DNA of 64,000 nt from Bog-473 sp963809715 (lineage in GTDB: Bacteria; Actinomycetota; Acidimicrobiia; Acidimicrobiales; RAAP-2): assembly GCA_963809715.1 (NCBI GenBank), contig CAWEKO010000009.1, positions 186,001 to 250,000 on the forward strand, written 5' to 3'. The translations under genes and the position numbers were made by a program. Of this stretch, positions 19,043-27,250 are shown in pieces. Position 1 is the first letter of the stretch, and each line of letters starts with the position of its first letter. The notes under the pieces are model-generated. The model was not told the origin of the DNA, ran no database searches, and was given only the letters and a program-made list of their open reading frames with translations.

Positions 19043-20974
19043 ATGGGCACGGCGGGGTACGGACGTTGGGCGTCGCCGCTCGCCGCAACCGACGTCGCGG
19101 CGGCAAAGTCTTCACTCTCCGAGCTCCGCTCGGACGGCCGCTCGCTGTACTGGCTCGAGTCCCGGCCGGCCGAGGACGGTCGGGTCGTGTTGGTGCGGGC
19201 AGACGGCGCCGACGTGGTCGATCATTCGCCCTCGGGCGTGAGCATCCGCAGCCGTGTGCACGAGTACGGCGGCGGCGCCATGTGTCTCGTCCCCGGTTGG
19301 GCCGACGGTGCGTTCGCCTACGTGGACCAGAGCGACCAACGGGTGTGGGTCTGTGAGGGAGGTGCGGCCGCCGCCTCCCCACGCCCGTTGAGCGACGAGG
19401 CGCCCCCGGGAGAGCAGCACCGCCACGGCGGACTGGGCGCCACCGCGGACGGCCGCTGGGTCCTCTCCGTGCGCGAGGTCCATGCGGAGCGTGCGACCCG
19501 GCCGGTGCACCGCGTCGTGGCCCTGGCCGTCGACCCGGAGGCGGAGCCGGCCGAGACGGTGCTGTTCGAGGGGCGCGACTTCTACGGTGGCGCCGTGGTG
19601 AACCGGGAGGGCGACCGGGTCGCCGTCGTGGCCTGGGACCACCCGGACATGCCCTGGGACGCGGGCGAGCTCCTGGTGCACACCGTCGACCCGGACTCGA
19701 TGGCACCGATGGGCGAGCCCCTCCTGGTCGCCGGCGGCCCGGGGGAGTCGGTGGGGCAGCCGGCCTGGCAGGCCGACGGGCGTCTGCGCTTCGTCTCGGA
19801 CCGGCGGGGCTGGTGGCAGCCCTTCGTGGCGGATCTGGACACGGGTGCGCTGGCCGGGCCGGTTGTCGCCGAGGAAGCGGAATTCCACGGGCCGGACTGG
19901 CTGCTGGGGCAGGCGACCATGGCCGAGCTGCCCGACGGCACCCTCGTCCTGCGGCGGACCGCGGCAGGCCATGACGACCTGGTGGTGGTGGACCCGGCGA
20001 CCGGCCTGACGGAGGAGGCCACCCAGCCCTGCGTCGCCATCGGAGCCGTGTGTGCCCACGAGGAGGGCGTGGCCTTCATCGGAGCCACGCCGGACGCGAC
20101 GGCGGCGGTGTGGGTGTGGCGGCCCGGGGGCGGGGCGTCACCCCTCCGGCCCCGGGCGAACGCGGTGGCCGGTCTGCGCCAGGGGGACGTGTCCCGGGGC
20201 GAGCCCTTCTCCTTGCGCGGCCGGTCGGGGCGTCCCGTGTTCGGCACGCTGTACCGGCCGACCCTGGCCGGGGCGGGCTCGGCCGCCGGCGCCCCGCCCC
20301 TCGTGGTCTGGTGCCACGGCGGCCCGACCTCGAGTTGCCAGGCCGGGCTCGATCTGGCCGTCCAGTTCTTCACCACCCGGGGATTCGCCGCCGCTTGCAT
20401 CGACTACGCCGGTAGTTCGGGCCATGGCCGGGCCTACCGCAACGCCCTGTGGGGCCTCTGGGGGGTGGCCGACGCCGAGGACTGCCTCGATGCGGCCCTG
20501 CACCTGGCCGACCGGCGCGACGTCGACCGCCGACGCATGGCCATCCGGGGCGGCAGCGCGGGCGGGTTGACGGCCCTGAACGCCCTGGCCTCGGGCGAGG
20601 GATTCTCGGCCTGCGTGTCCTGGTACGGGGTGACCGACCTGATGGGTCTGGTGGCCACGACGCACGACTTCGAGGCCCGCTACACCGATCGCCTCATCGG
20701 CCCGTTGCCGGGGGCCGAGGCGCTCTACGTGGAGCGGTCGCCCGTCTGCCGGGCCGGGTCCATGGCCGGATCCGTGCTCCTCCTCCAGGGCACCGAGGAC
20801 CCGGTCGTGCCGCCCCAACAGGCCGAGCGTCTGCGCGACGCCCTGGCGAACGCAGGCCGCCCCTGTGAGCTGGTGTTCTTCGAGGGCGAAGGCCACGGGT
20901 TCCGGCGGGCCGAGACGTTGACCGCGTGCCTCGAGGCCGAATTGACGTTCTATCTCTCGGAGTTGGGCCTCTAG
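19043..20974 (+). CDS. S9-family prolyl oligopeptidase-like serine peptidase
   Basis: 643 residues, typical of dipeptidyl or acylaminoacyl peptidase relatives. The N-terminal part (about 30-380) is a beta-propeller with repeated blade motifs such as GRWVLSVREVH and DGRLRFVSDRRGWWQPF. The C-terminal alpha/beta hydrolase has the oxyanion region VWCHGGPTSS, nucleophile Ser505 in GGSAGGL, Asp586 in GTEDPVVPP and His618 in GEGHGF, a complete catalytic triad. No signal peptide is visible, so it is likely cytoplasmic and cuts short peptides. It follows a TACGTT box by 6 bases and appears to be a single-gene unit. Confidence 0.93.
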   Translation: MGTAGYGRWASPLAATDVAAAKSSLSELRSDGRSLYWLESRPAEDGRVVLVRADGADVVDHSPSGVSIRSRVHEYGGGAMCLVPGWADGAFAYVDQSDQRVWVCEGGAAAASPRPLSDEAPPGEQHRHGGLGATADGRWVLSVREVHAERATRPVHRVVALAVDPEAEPAETVLFEGRDFYGGAVVNREGDRVAVVAWDHPDMPWDAGELLVHTVDPDSMAPMGEPLLVAGGPGESVGQPAWQADGRLRFVSDRRGWWQPFVADLDTGALAGPVVAEEAEFHGPDWLLGQATMAELPDGTLVLRRTAAGHDDLVVVDPATGLTEEATQPCVAIGAVCAHEEGVAFIGATPDATAAVWVWRPGGGASPLRPRANAVAGLRQGDVSRGEPFSLRGRSGRPVFGTLYRPTLAGAGSAAGAPPLVVWCHGGPTSSCQAGLDLAVQFFTTRGFAAACIDYAGSSGHGRAYRNALWGLWGVADAEDCLDAALHLADRRDVDRRRMAIRGGSAGGLTALNALASGEGFSACVSWYGVTDLMGLVATTHDFEARYTDRLIGPLPGAEALYVERSPVCRAGSMAGSVLLLQGTEDPVVPPQQAERLRDALANAGRPCELVFFEGEGHGFRRAETLTACLEAELTFYLSELGL

Positions 20975-21029
20975 AGTTTCAGGAGTTCCCCTCCCGCGTC
21001 TCCACCCTGTGCGAGGCTTTGACCTCCCT

Positions 21030-22445
21030 ATGGCCACTTCGACTTCACGCGCCACTCCGATGGGCCGCCCCGGAGCCGCTCCGGCGTTGGCGGCGGCCTG
21101 GCAGCGCGCCTGGACGCCCCTGTCGCGGATCTCGCCCGAGGCGGGCGACGCCCTGCTCTACTTCGGCAGCGCCGTCTTCGCCGTGATCACCATCTACACG
21201 TCGGAGAACGCGCTCTACCAGGTCTGGGGCCGCATGGCGTTGTCGCCCTTCGCCATCGGTGCCCTGGCCTCGGTCGTGCTCGCCGTGGTGGTGCGACGAG
21301 CCCGTCGGCGCAGCGGTGACGGGCGGGCCGCCCTGACGACACGCCAGCACCACCGGGCCTGGGTGGCCCGAATCGTCATCGCCGCCTGTGTCTTCGCCGG
21401 CGCCCTGGCCATTCCCATGGGCCTCGAGATCCTGTGGCGCTTCGAGGGCGTTCCCGGCTCCCACCTCCAGCCCGAGGTGACCGCGGTCGAGGTGGGCGGT
21501 CAGGACCTGGTCAAGGGGACGGACCCCTATCGGAAGATCCAGCGCTTCCATCACGAGGTGCCGTACCACCCGCCGGGTGAGCCCAACTACGCCGGCTTCC
21601 TGCCGTACCTCCCCGTCCTGGCGGTGGCCGGCATCCCGAGCGACATCTGGCCCAACAGCGAGCTGAGCGATGCCCGTATCTTCTTCTGCCTCACCACGCT
21701 GGCGGTGGCGGCGGTGGCCCTCTACCTGTGCCGGGCTCCCGGCCGCCGCAAAATCCGGGCCGTTCAGGTGCTCGTCATCCTCCCCCTGGCCGCGCTCCCG
21801 CTGGCCACGGGTGGCGACGACATCCCGGTCGTCGCCTTCATGTTGCTCGCCGTGGTGCTGGCGCAACGACGACGTCCGTTCGCGTCCGGTGTGGTGCTCG
21901 GCATCGCCTCGGCCATGAAATTCACGGCCTGGCCACTCGCCGTCCTGGCGTTGTTCTGCGCCTGGGACCGCCGGGGGCGGCGCCGTCCGCTGGTCATGCT
22001 CGCCGGCATCTTGGTGGTGGCGGTGCCCACCATCTTCCCCTTCGCGCTGCGCGGCCCCTTCGCCCTCATCGACGACGTGGTGCTGTTCCCGCTCGGCCTG
22101 AGCGCCATCCCTTCGACGGCGGCCAGTGCGCTGCCCGGGCACGTCCTCGTCACCTGGTTCCCCTCGCTCAGCCGCGCCCTGCCCCTCGGCGTCGGGCTCA
22201 TCCTCGGAGTGGGCCTGCTCCGCCATCTCATCAAGCACACGCCGCGCTCGGTGGCCGAGGTCTGCACCATTTCCGGCGTCGTGATGGCGGTGCTGATCCT
22301 GCTGGCCCCCAACCCACGCGTCGGCTACCTGGTGTACCCGGTCAACCTTTTCGTGTGGGCCTACCTGTTGGCCGAGCCAACACGGCGCCCGAACGTGGGC
22401 GACGCCGAGTCACTTCCGGACCTGACCGCCGTCAGCAAGGCCTGA
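21030..22445 (+). CDS. Polytopic membrane protein, possible lipid-linked glycosyltransferase
   Basis: 471 residues with about ten hydrophobic helices. A large extracytoplasmic loop after the third helix carries VEVGGQDLVKGTDPYRKI and RFHHEVPYHPPGEPNYAGFLPYLP. The overall plan of many helices plus an early conserved loop with Asp/Glu resembles GT-C type (DUF2029/GT87) mannosyltransferases, which use polyprenyl-phosphate sugars. The catalytic residue cannot be assigned with confidence. ATG 21030 has a weak GAGG 13 bases upstream; the in-frame GTG at 21009 is an alternative. Confidence 0.7.
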   Translation: MATSTSRATPMGRPGAAPALAAAWQRAWTPLSRISPEAGDALLYFGSAVFAVITIYTSENALYQVWGRMALSPFAIGALASVVLAVVVRRARRRSGDGRAALTTRQHHRAWVARIVIAACVFAGALAIPMGLEILWRFEGVPGSHLQPEVTAVEVGGQDLVKGTDPYRKIQRFHHEVPYHPPGEPNYAGFLPYLPVLAVAGIPSDIWPNSELSDARIFFCLTTLAVAAVALYLCRAPGRRKIRAVQVLVILPLAALPLATGGDDIPVVAFMLLAVVLAQRRRPFASGVVLGIASAMKFTAWPLAVLALFCAWDRRGRRRPLVMLAGILVVAVPTIFPFALRGPFALIDDVVLFPLGLSAIPSTAASALPGHVLVTWFPSLSRALPLGVGLILGVGLLRHLIKHTPRSVAEVCTISGVVMAVLILLAPNPRVGYLVYPVNLFVWAYLLAEPTRRPNVGDAESLPDLTAVSKA

Positions 22446-22487
22446 CCGACCCGACCGATCGAACCCGGTCAGACCGGACCGGGATCG

Positions 22488-23099
22488 CTACTCGGGGTCG
22501 GGCTCCTGCAGGAGCCGCAGGGTGAAGGGCGTGTCGCCCGCAGCGGGCGCACCCTTGCCGAACGTGGTCGCCTGGACGGTCACGCCCATCTCCCAGTAGT
22601 ACCCGTCGGTGCCCGCCAGCTTCCCGAGCACCTCGAGCGCGTTGGGGTCGTTGGCGGCAGGCCCACGGTCGAAGACCTGCCAGCCCCGGCTCTTCATGTC
22701 GGACGCGTAGAAGGCCAGCAGCGCCCCCTGCGAGGCGTCGGAGTGCAGCGTGACTTGCGAGTCGTACTGCCCCGACTGGCCGGCGTTGTTCAGCCTCGAG
22801 GTCCGGACCGCGCCCACCGGGATGTCCACTGCGCTGACGATGTTGGCGGGCGGCTGACCCTGCCTGATGATCGGGGCGAGCGCCTTGGCCGCCGGGGCCG
22901 CCTTGAGCGAGGAGCCGACCACGCTCAGCACCCCGGCGTTCTTGTGCACCGGCGCAAGCTGTGACGAGGTGGCCAGGGAAAGGCTGACGAAAAGCCCGAT
23001 GATGAGCACGGCGAGCCCGAGCACGATCATGGCTGGGCGCATCGACACACCGCCGCGCACCGGTGGACGCTGGGGAGCGGTGTCAGAAACGAGCGACAT
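22488..23099 (-). CDS. Membrane-anchored secreted protein of unknown function
   Basis: 203 residues. A short cytoplasmic arm precedes one helix (MIVLGLAVLIIGLFVSLSL, about 24-42). The rest is outside the cell: AVDIPVGAVRTSRLNNAGQSGQYDSQVTL, then LLAFYASDMKSRGWQVFDRG, a motif common in small actinobacterial secreted proteins that compare two conformers or bind ligands, and a strand-rich C-terminus. No catalytic residues can be named. The start is preceded by TAGTCT on the minus strand, which overlaps the stop codon of thiD. Confidence 0.75.
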   Translation of the reverse strand: MSLVSDTAPQRPPVRGGVSMRPAMIVLGLAVLIIGLFVSLSLATSSQLAPVHKNAGVLSVVGSSLKAAPAAKALAPIIRQGQPPANIVSAVDIPVGAVRTSRLNNAGQSGQYDSQVTLHSDASQGALLAFYASDMKSRGWQVFDRGPAANDPNALEVLGKLAGTDGYYWEMGVTVQATTFGKGAPAAGDTPFTLRLLQEPDPE

Positions 23100-23108
23100 G
23101 GCCCGTCC

Positions 23109-23114
23109 AGACTA
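23109..23114 (-). promoter_or_regulatory. -10 box (TAGTCT) overlapping the thiD stop
   Basis: TAGTCT on the minus strand ends 9 bases before ATG 23099 and begins on the TAG stop of thiD, so the downstream gene can be transcribed separately. Confidence 0.5.
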
Positions 23115-23936
23115 GGGCCGCGCCGACCACCCGAAATGGTCGAGGGGCCCGTGGCCGGCCCCCAGGCGCCAAGCCGCCCCACCCGCCAGGGCCCGGGCCA
23201 CGAAGGCCTTGGCCGCCTCCACGGCGGGGAGCACGTCGAGGCCCAGGGCCAGGTTGGCCGCGATGGCGGCCGAGAGGGAACAGCCGGTGCCGTGGTCGTT
23301 GCCCGTGTCGACGCGGGTGCCCTCGAGCACGACGACGCCGGCGGGTCCGGCCACCACGTCGTCCGCCGACGAGCTCAGGTGGCCGCCCTTGACCACCACC
23401 CAGGACACGCCCGAGGCGCGAATCTTCTCGGCCACCTCGACGCGGGCGTCGACGTCGGCGGCCAGGGCCTCGACCGTGGTCGCCCCCAGCACGGCCGCCT
23501 CGCGCAGGTTGGGGGTGGCCACCAGGGCGTGGGGGAGCAGCCGGGCCAGGTAGGCGTCGACGCAGGCGTCCTCCGTCAGCCGGTGTCCGACCGAGGAGAC
23601 CAGCACGGGATCAACGACCAGTCGGGGCAGTGTGCCCGAAGCGGCCAGCGAGGCCACGGTGTTGACGATGCCCTCGTTGGCCAGCATCCCCGTCTTCACC
23701 GCGCGCACGTCGAAGTCGGCCAGCACCGTCTGAATCTGCAACCGCACGAAGTTCGGGTCGAGCGGCACCACGCCGCGCACTTCGGCCGTGTTCTGGGCGG
23801 TGACCGCGGTCAGCGCTGAGGTCCCGTGCACGCCGTGGGCGGCGAAGGTCTTGAGGTCGGCCTGGACGCCGGCGCCGCCGCCCGAGTCCGAGCCGGCCAC
23901 GGTCAGCGCGACCAGCGGGGTGGAGCGGTCGGTCAC
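23112..23936 (-). CDS. thiD: Hydroxymethylpyrimidine/phosphomethylpyrimidine kinase
   Basis: 274 residues. Phosphorylates HMP and HMP-P for thiamine diphosphate synthesis; cytoplasmic. Family motifs are in order: ALTVAGSDSGGGAGVQADLKTFAAHG, GTSALTAVTAQNT, KTGMLANEGIV, VVDPVLVSSVGHRL, PNLREAAVLGA, and the anion-hole DTGNDHGTGCSLSAAIAANLALG with the catalytic Asp/Gly-Thr-Gly. GTG start lies 6 bases after a TAGGGT box. Divergent from thiG with only 43 bases between, so the two thiamine genes share a promoter region and perhaps control. No TPP riboswitch fits in that space. Confidence 0.96.
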   Translation of the reverse strand: MTDRSTPLVALTVAGSDSGGGAGVQADLKTFAAHGVHGTSALTAVTAQNTAEVRGVVPLDPNFVRLQIQTVLADFDVRAVKTGMLANEGIVNTVASLAASGTLPRLVVDPVLVSSVGHRLTEDACVDAYLARLLPHALVATPNLREAAVLGATTVEALAADVDARVEVAEKIRASGVSWVVVKGGHLSSSADDVVAGPAGVVVLEGTRVDTGNDHGTGCSLSAAIAANLALGLDVLPAVEAAKAFVARALAGGAAWRLGAGHGPLDHFGWSARP

Positions 23937-23942
23937 CGAACC

Positions 23943-23948
23943 ACCCTA
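23943..23948 (-). promoter_or_regulatory. -10 box (TAGGGT) of thiD
   Basis: TAGGGT on the minus strand ends 6 bases before GTG 23936: leaderless thiD mRNA. Confidence 0.55.
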
Positions 23949-23967
23949 GACAGCACGGGCAGGGGGG

Positions 23968-23973
23968 TATCGT
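23968..23973 (+). promoter_or_regulatory. -10 box (TATCGT) of thiG
   Basis: TATCGT ends 6 bases before GTG 23980. The two -10 boxes of the thiD/thiG pair are only 19 bases apart, so their -35 regions overlap the opposite promoter. Confidence 0.55.
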
Positions 23974-23979
23974 CGTTTG

Positions 23980-24852
23980 GTGGCCGCCTCCATCGCCTCT
24001 GCCTCTGCCTCTGCCTCCAGCTCCCGGCCGGACGTGGACACGCCGCCGACCGAGCCCACGTCGGGCGTCGACCGGCTGGTCATCGCCGGCCACGTCCTGG
24101 CGTCGCGCCTGCTCCTCGGGACCGGCGGCATGACCAGCCTCCAGGCGTTGCGCAGGGCGCTGGTCGAGTCGGGCACGGCGATGGCCACGGTGGCCGTGCG
24201 CCGCATCGAGCAGTCGACCCACGGCTCGCTGCTCACCCTGCTCGACGATCTCGATGTGCGGGTGCTGCCAAACACCGCCGGCTGCTACACGGCATCGGAG
24301 GCCGTGCTGACGGCGAAGCTGGCCCGCGAGGCCTTCGGCACGGACTGGGTCAAGCTCGAGGTCATCGGCAACGACCGCACGCTGCTGCCCGACGCCGTCG
24401 AGCTGCTGGCGGCAGCCGAACAACTGGCCGAAGACGGCTTCACGGTGCTGCCGTATACGACCGACGACCCGGTGCTCGCGCTGCGCCTGCAGCAGGTCGG
24501 TTGCGCCGCGGTGATGCCGTTGGGCAGCCCGATCGGCAGCGGCCTCGGACTGCGCAATCCGCATGCGATCTCCCTACTGCGCGAGGCCGTCGACGTTCCC
24601 GTCATCCTCGATGCCGGCATCGGCACCGCCTCGGACGCCGCCCTGGCCATGGAGCTCGGCTGCGACGGCGTCCTCGTGGCCACCGCGGTCAACCGGGCCC
24701 ACGACCCTGCGTCCATGGCCCGGGCCATGCGCCTCGCCGTTGAGAGCGGGGCCTTGGCCCGTCAAGCCGGCCGCATCCCGGTGCGCTTCTACGCGGAACC
24801 GTCGAGCCCGCACGAGGGTCGCCTCGACTTCGGTTCGCCACCTCCCTCCTGA
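23980..24852 (+). CDS. thiG: Thiazole synthase
   Basis: 290 residues. Forms the thiazole phosphate of thiamine from deoxyxylulose phosphate, a glycine-derived imine and ThiS thiocarboxylate. A non-conserved Ala/Ser arm (about 1-16), encoded by gcctct repeats, precedes the family start VIAGHVLASRLLLGTGGMTS. The Schiff-base lysine is in DWVKLEVIGN, and PLGSPIGSGLGLRNP and ILDAGIGTASDAALAMELGCDGVL are intact. GTG 23980 is preferred to TTG 23977 because of its distance from the TATCGT box. No thiS or thiO gene is in the window, so the sulfur carrier must be encoded elsewhere. Confidence 0.95.
   Translation: MAASIASASASASSSRPDVDTPPTEPTSGVDRLVIAGHVLASRLLLGTGGMTSLQALRRALVESGTAMATVAVRRIEQSTHGSLLTLLDDLDVRVLPNTAGCYTASEAVLTAKLAREAFGTDWVKLEVIGNDRTLLPDAVELLAAAEQLAEDGFTVLPYTTDDPVLALRLQQVGCAAVMPLGSPIGSGLGLRNPHAISLLREAVDVPVILDAGIGTASDAALAMELGCDGVLVATAVNRAHDPASMARAMRLAVESGALARQAGRIPVRFYAEPSSPHEGRLDFGSPPPS
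23995..24018 (+). repeat. gcctct tandem repeat in the 5' part of thiG
   Basis: About four copies of a 6-base unit encode Ala-Ser; copy-number change would not shift the frame. Confidence 0.7.
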
Positions 24853-24894
24853 GGTCCGACCCTTGCCGCCCGAGTATCAGGTAAGCATTGCGCT

Positions 24895-25428
24895 GTGACA
24901 CCGATCGTCATCATCCGGCATGCCGAGCCGCTCGTCTCCGGTGACACGCCAGGAGCGCAGTGGCGGCTGACCCGCGAAGGCAAGGACAACGCGCGCGCTC
25001 TGGGAGGACGGATTGCGGAGAGATCCCCGATCACGCTCGTGTGGACGAGTCCAGAGCGCAAAGCGCGCGAAACTGCCGAGCCTGCGTTTCCTTCCGTGCC
25101 GACTCGCGTCCGAGAGCAGCTCAGCGAGGTCGAGAAGCCGTGGTACACCACGACCGACGAGCTCCGGCAGGCGGTCGCCCGTTACCTGGGCGGCGAGGTC
25201 GTCGAGGGATGGGAGCGTCGTGAAGACGTGATTGCCCGGCTCGATCAGCTGGGGGTCGACCTCATTTCGGGCGAACGCCTCGCGGTCGTGAGCCACGGCG
25301 TGTTGCTCACCATCTGGCTCGACCACGAGGGAGTGCTCGCAGACCCCTTTGCCTTCTGGTCGGACCTGCGGACACCTGATGCGTGGGCACTCGACCGCGT
25401 CGGGAAGTCGCTCGAGCGGATCACGTAG
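24895..25428 (+). CDS. Histidine phosphatase family protein
   Basis: 177 residues. The phosphohistidine motif is IIRHAEP (about 5-11), the second conserved arginine region is TSPERKARETAEP, and the late histidine is in AVVSHGVLLT. This is the phosphoglycerate mutase-like fold used by many small phosphatases; the substrate cannot be told from sequence. GTG start 43 bases after thiG with no clear ribosome-binding site. Its lower GC and less biased codons than thiG are visible and could reflect a later arrival. Confidence 0.88.
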   Translation: MTPIVIIRHAEPLVSGDTPGAQWRLTREGKDNARALGGRIAERSPITLVWTSPERKARETAEPAFPSVPTRVREQLSEVEKPWYTTTDELRQAVARYLGGEVVEGWERREDVIARLDQLGVDLISGERLAVVSHGVLLTIWLDHEGVLADPFAFWSDLRTPDAWALDRVGKSLERIT

Positions 25429-25603
25429 CGGGTCGCATCCCGGTCCTAGACCCGAGCGAGGCCGATGACTGGTGGGTCGCCGCCTCTCCACGACACGCTT
25501 CGTTCGCGATCGGGCCTTGCTGATCTTGATCGTGGTTTGACCCTTCCGGACCGGCTCGACCCGCCTCGGCGAAGTGGTCAACACGGATTTTGACGGCCTG
25601 ATC

Positions 25604-25631
25604 TTGACGGCGCGTCGAATCCCGGTAAAGT
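25604..25631 (+). promoter_or_regulatory. Promoter of the iron-uptake operon
   Basis: TTGACG (25604-25609), a 16-base spacer and TAAAGT (25626-25631) form a good vegetative promoter. TTGACGGC also occurs 14 bases upstream as a direct repeat. The -10 runs straight into the iron-box palindrome. Confidence 0.6.
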
Positions 25632-25644
25632 TAGGGGACCCTAA
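25631..25644 (+). promoter_or_regulatory. Iron-box-like operator (DtxR/IdeR type)
   Basis: TTAGGGGACCCTAA is an almost perfect palindrome resembling the TTAGG...CCTAA core of IdeR/DtxR sites. It covers the -10 end and the expected transcription start. In addition AAGTTAGG (25628-25635) is mirrored by CCTAACTT (25656-25663), extending the symmetry downstream. A metal-responsive repressor blocking polymerase here would fit the iron transporter genes that follow; which regulator binds is inferred. Confidence 0.6.
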
Positions 25645-25692
25645 TATTCGCTGTGCCTAACTTCAGGCGTGACACCAGACCAGGGAGAGGGA

Positions 25693-26026
25693 ATGCCCGT
25701 GTCGAAAACGGAACGGCGGCCGATGCGGCTCCATCGAGTCCCCGTCAAGATCGGCGGCGACGTGTCGGCCTTGGTGGGCGGCCGCTCGGGCGGGTCGTCC
25801 GCGAGGCCCCCTGGGGGAGCGGACGCGGCGGCGAAGGTGCCGACCTCCCCCTGCCAGCAGACCCGGCCCGACTCGGACGCCGATCCGGTCGTCGCCGCAC
25901 TGACCCAGATCCGTCCCCGCCGACGAGGCCTCCTCCCACTCGAACGGAACAGACAAGAGGGCCGCCACGGCCATCAAGAAAGCGGAGGCCACGTTGCACA
26001 AGGCCTGTCCAGGAGTCGCCTCATGA
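25693..26026 (+). pseudogene. Probable small protein gene ahead of the iron transporter, split by one base
   Basis: ATG 25693 has a strong AGGGAGAGG ribosome-binding site and lies just after the promoter. The frame runs through MPVSKTERRPMRLHRVPVKI to DADPVVAALTQIRP. If one C of the CCCC run at 25915-25918 is ignored it continues as ADEASSHSNG, TDKRAATAIKKAEATLHKAC and stops at 26026, overlapping the next ATG as ATGA. The joined protein has about 110 residues and matches nothing I recognise. Without the correction the same frame runs into the substrate-binding protein as an implausible N-terminal extension. A sequence error or a real mutation are both possible. Confidence 0.45.
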
Positions 26027-27114
26027 ACCGCCCTCGTCCCTTCGCCCGCTTCGCGCACACTGCGAAGCGAGTCCGGACCGCCCGGACCACCTTCTTGGCT
26101 GCGTCCCTTGGTGCCGGCCTGCTCGCGGCGTCGGCGGCGGCCGCGCCCTCGCCCGCCGGCGCCTCCTCGTCGAACGAACCGATCACTCTCTACAGCGGTC
26201 AACACGTACAGACGACCCACGCTTTGGTCAACGCGTTCGAGAAGAAGACGGGTATCCCGGTCAATGTGCGCTTCGACGACGAGGACACCATGGCCGAACA
26301 GCTGTTGGCCGAGGGTTCGCATGCCCGCGCCGACGTGTTCTTCACTGAGAACACGCCGCCCCTGCAGTTCTTGGCCTCGAAGCACCTCTTGGCGCCGGTG
26401 GCCAAGACCACGCTGGCCACGACGCCCGCGAAATACGAGTCGGCCAAGGGCATGTGGGCGGGTGTCTCGGGCCGGGTCAGCGTCATGGTCTACAACACGT
26501 CCCTGCTCAAGCCGAGTCAGCTCCCGACATCGGCCATGCAGCTGGCCAAGCCCCAGTGGAAGGGCAAGGTCGCCGTGGCCGGCGGTGAGACGGACTTCCA
26601 GCCCATCGTGACCTCGATTGCCCACACCTACGGAACCGCCGCCGCTCTCAAGTGGTTGGAGGGGATCAAGGCGAACGCCGGCGACAGCCACCAATACCCG
26701 GACAACGAGAGCGTGGTCAACGAGGTCAACCGTGGGCAGGTCGCCATCGGCCTGGTCAATCAGTACTACTGGTACCGGGAGCGGGCCGAAATCGGCGCAG
26801 CGAACATGCACTCGGCGATCGCCTATTTCGCACCGCACGACGTCGGTTACGTGGTCGACGTGTCAGGGGCAGGCATCCTGCGCTCCACCCAGCACATGGC
26901 GGAGGCGCAAAAACTGGTGGCCTTCCTCGACTCGGCTCAGGGCCAGCAGATCATTGCGCACAGCGACAGCTTTGAGTACCCGATTGCCTCAGGGGTCACC
27001 ACCGCGCAACCGGAGACACCGTTCAACCAGCTCCAGCCGAACCCGATCACGCCTGCGCAGCTTGGCACCGGGGCAGAGGCCATTCGGCTGCTCCAGGAGG
27101 CGCAGCTCTTGTGA
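26023..27114 (+). CDS. Iron ABC transporter, substrate-binding protein (FbpA/FutA-like)
   Basis: 363 residues. Captures ferric iron outside the cell and delivers it to the permease. Signal peptide: basic N-terminus, then TFLAASLGAGLLAASAAAA to about residue 45. Mature part starts ITLYSGQHVQTTHALVNAFEKKTGI, followed by HARADVFFTE, and the late tyrosine cluster GLVNQYYWYRERAE typical of Fe(III) ligation by the FbpA group. ATG 26023 is chosen for its AGGAG 7 bases upstream and the signal peptide; a longer open frame to 25669 lacks support. It is the first transporter gene in an operon behind an iron-box-like operator. Confidence 0.93.
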   Translation: MNRPRPFARFAHTAKRVRTARTTFLAASLGAGLLAASAAAAPSPAGASSSNEPITLYSGQHVQTTHALVNAFEKKTGIPVNVRFDDEDTMAEQLLAEGSHARADVFFTENTPPLQFLASKHLLAPVAKTTLATTPAKYESAKGMWAGVSGRVSVMVYNTSLLKPSQLPTSAMQLAKPQWKGKVAVAGGETDFQPIVTSIAHTYGTAAALKWLEGIKANAGDSHQYPDNESVVNEVNRGQVAIGLVNQYYWYRERAEIGAANMHSAIAYFAPHDVGYVVDVSGAGILRSTQHMAEAQKLVAFLDSAQGQQIIAHSDSFEYPIASGVTTAQPETPFNQLQPNPITPAQLGTGAEAIRLLQEAQLL

Positions 27115-27250
27115 GCGTGGGCACGGTGGCGTGACCACCGCTGCGGCTCCGACCCAGGGACCGGGCGAAACGCCGGGCGACCGGCGCCGGGAGCGGAGCG
27201 ACCACGAACCGGACGACCGGCAGCGACACCGTGGTCAGGGAGGCCACCGT

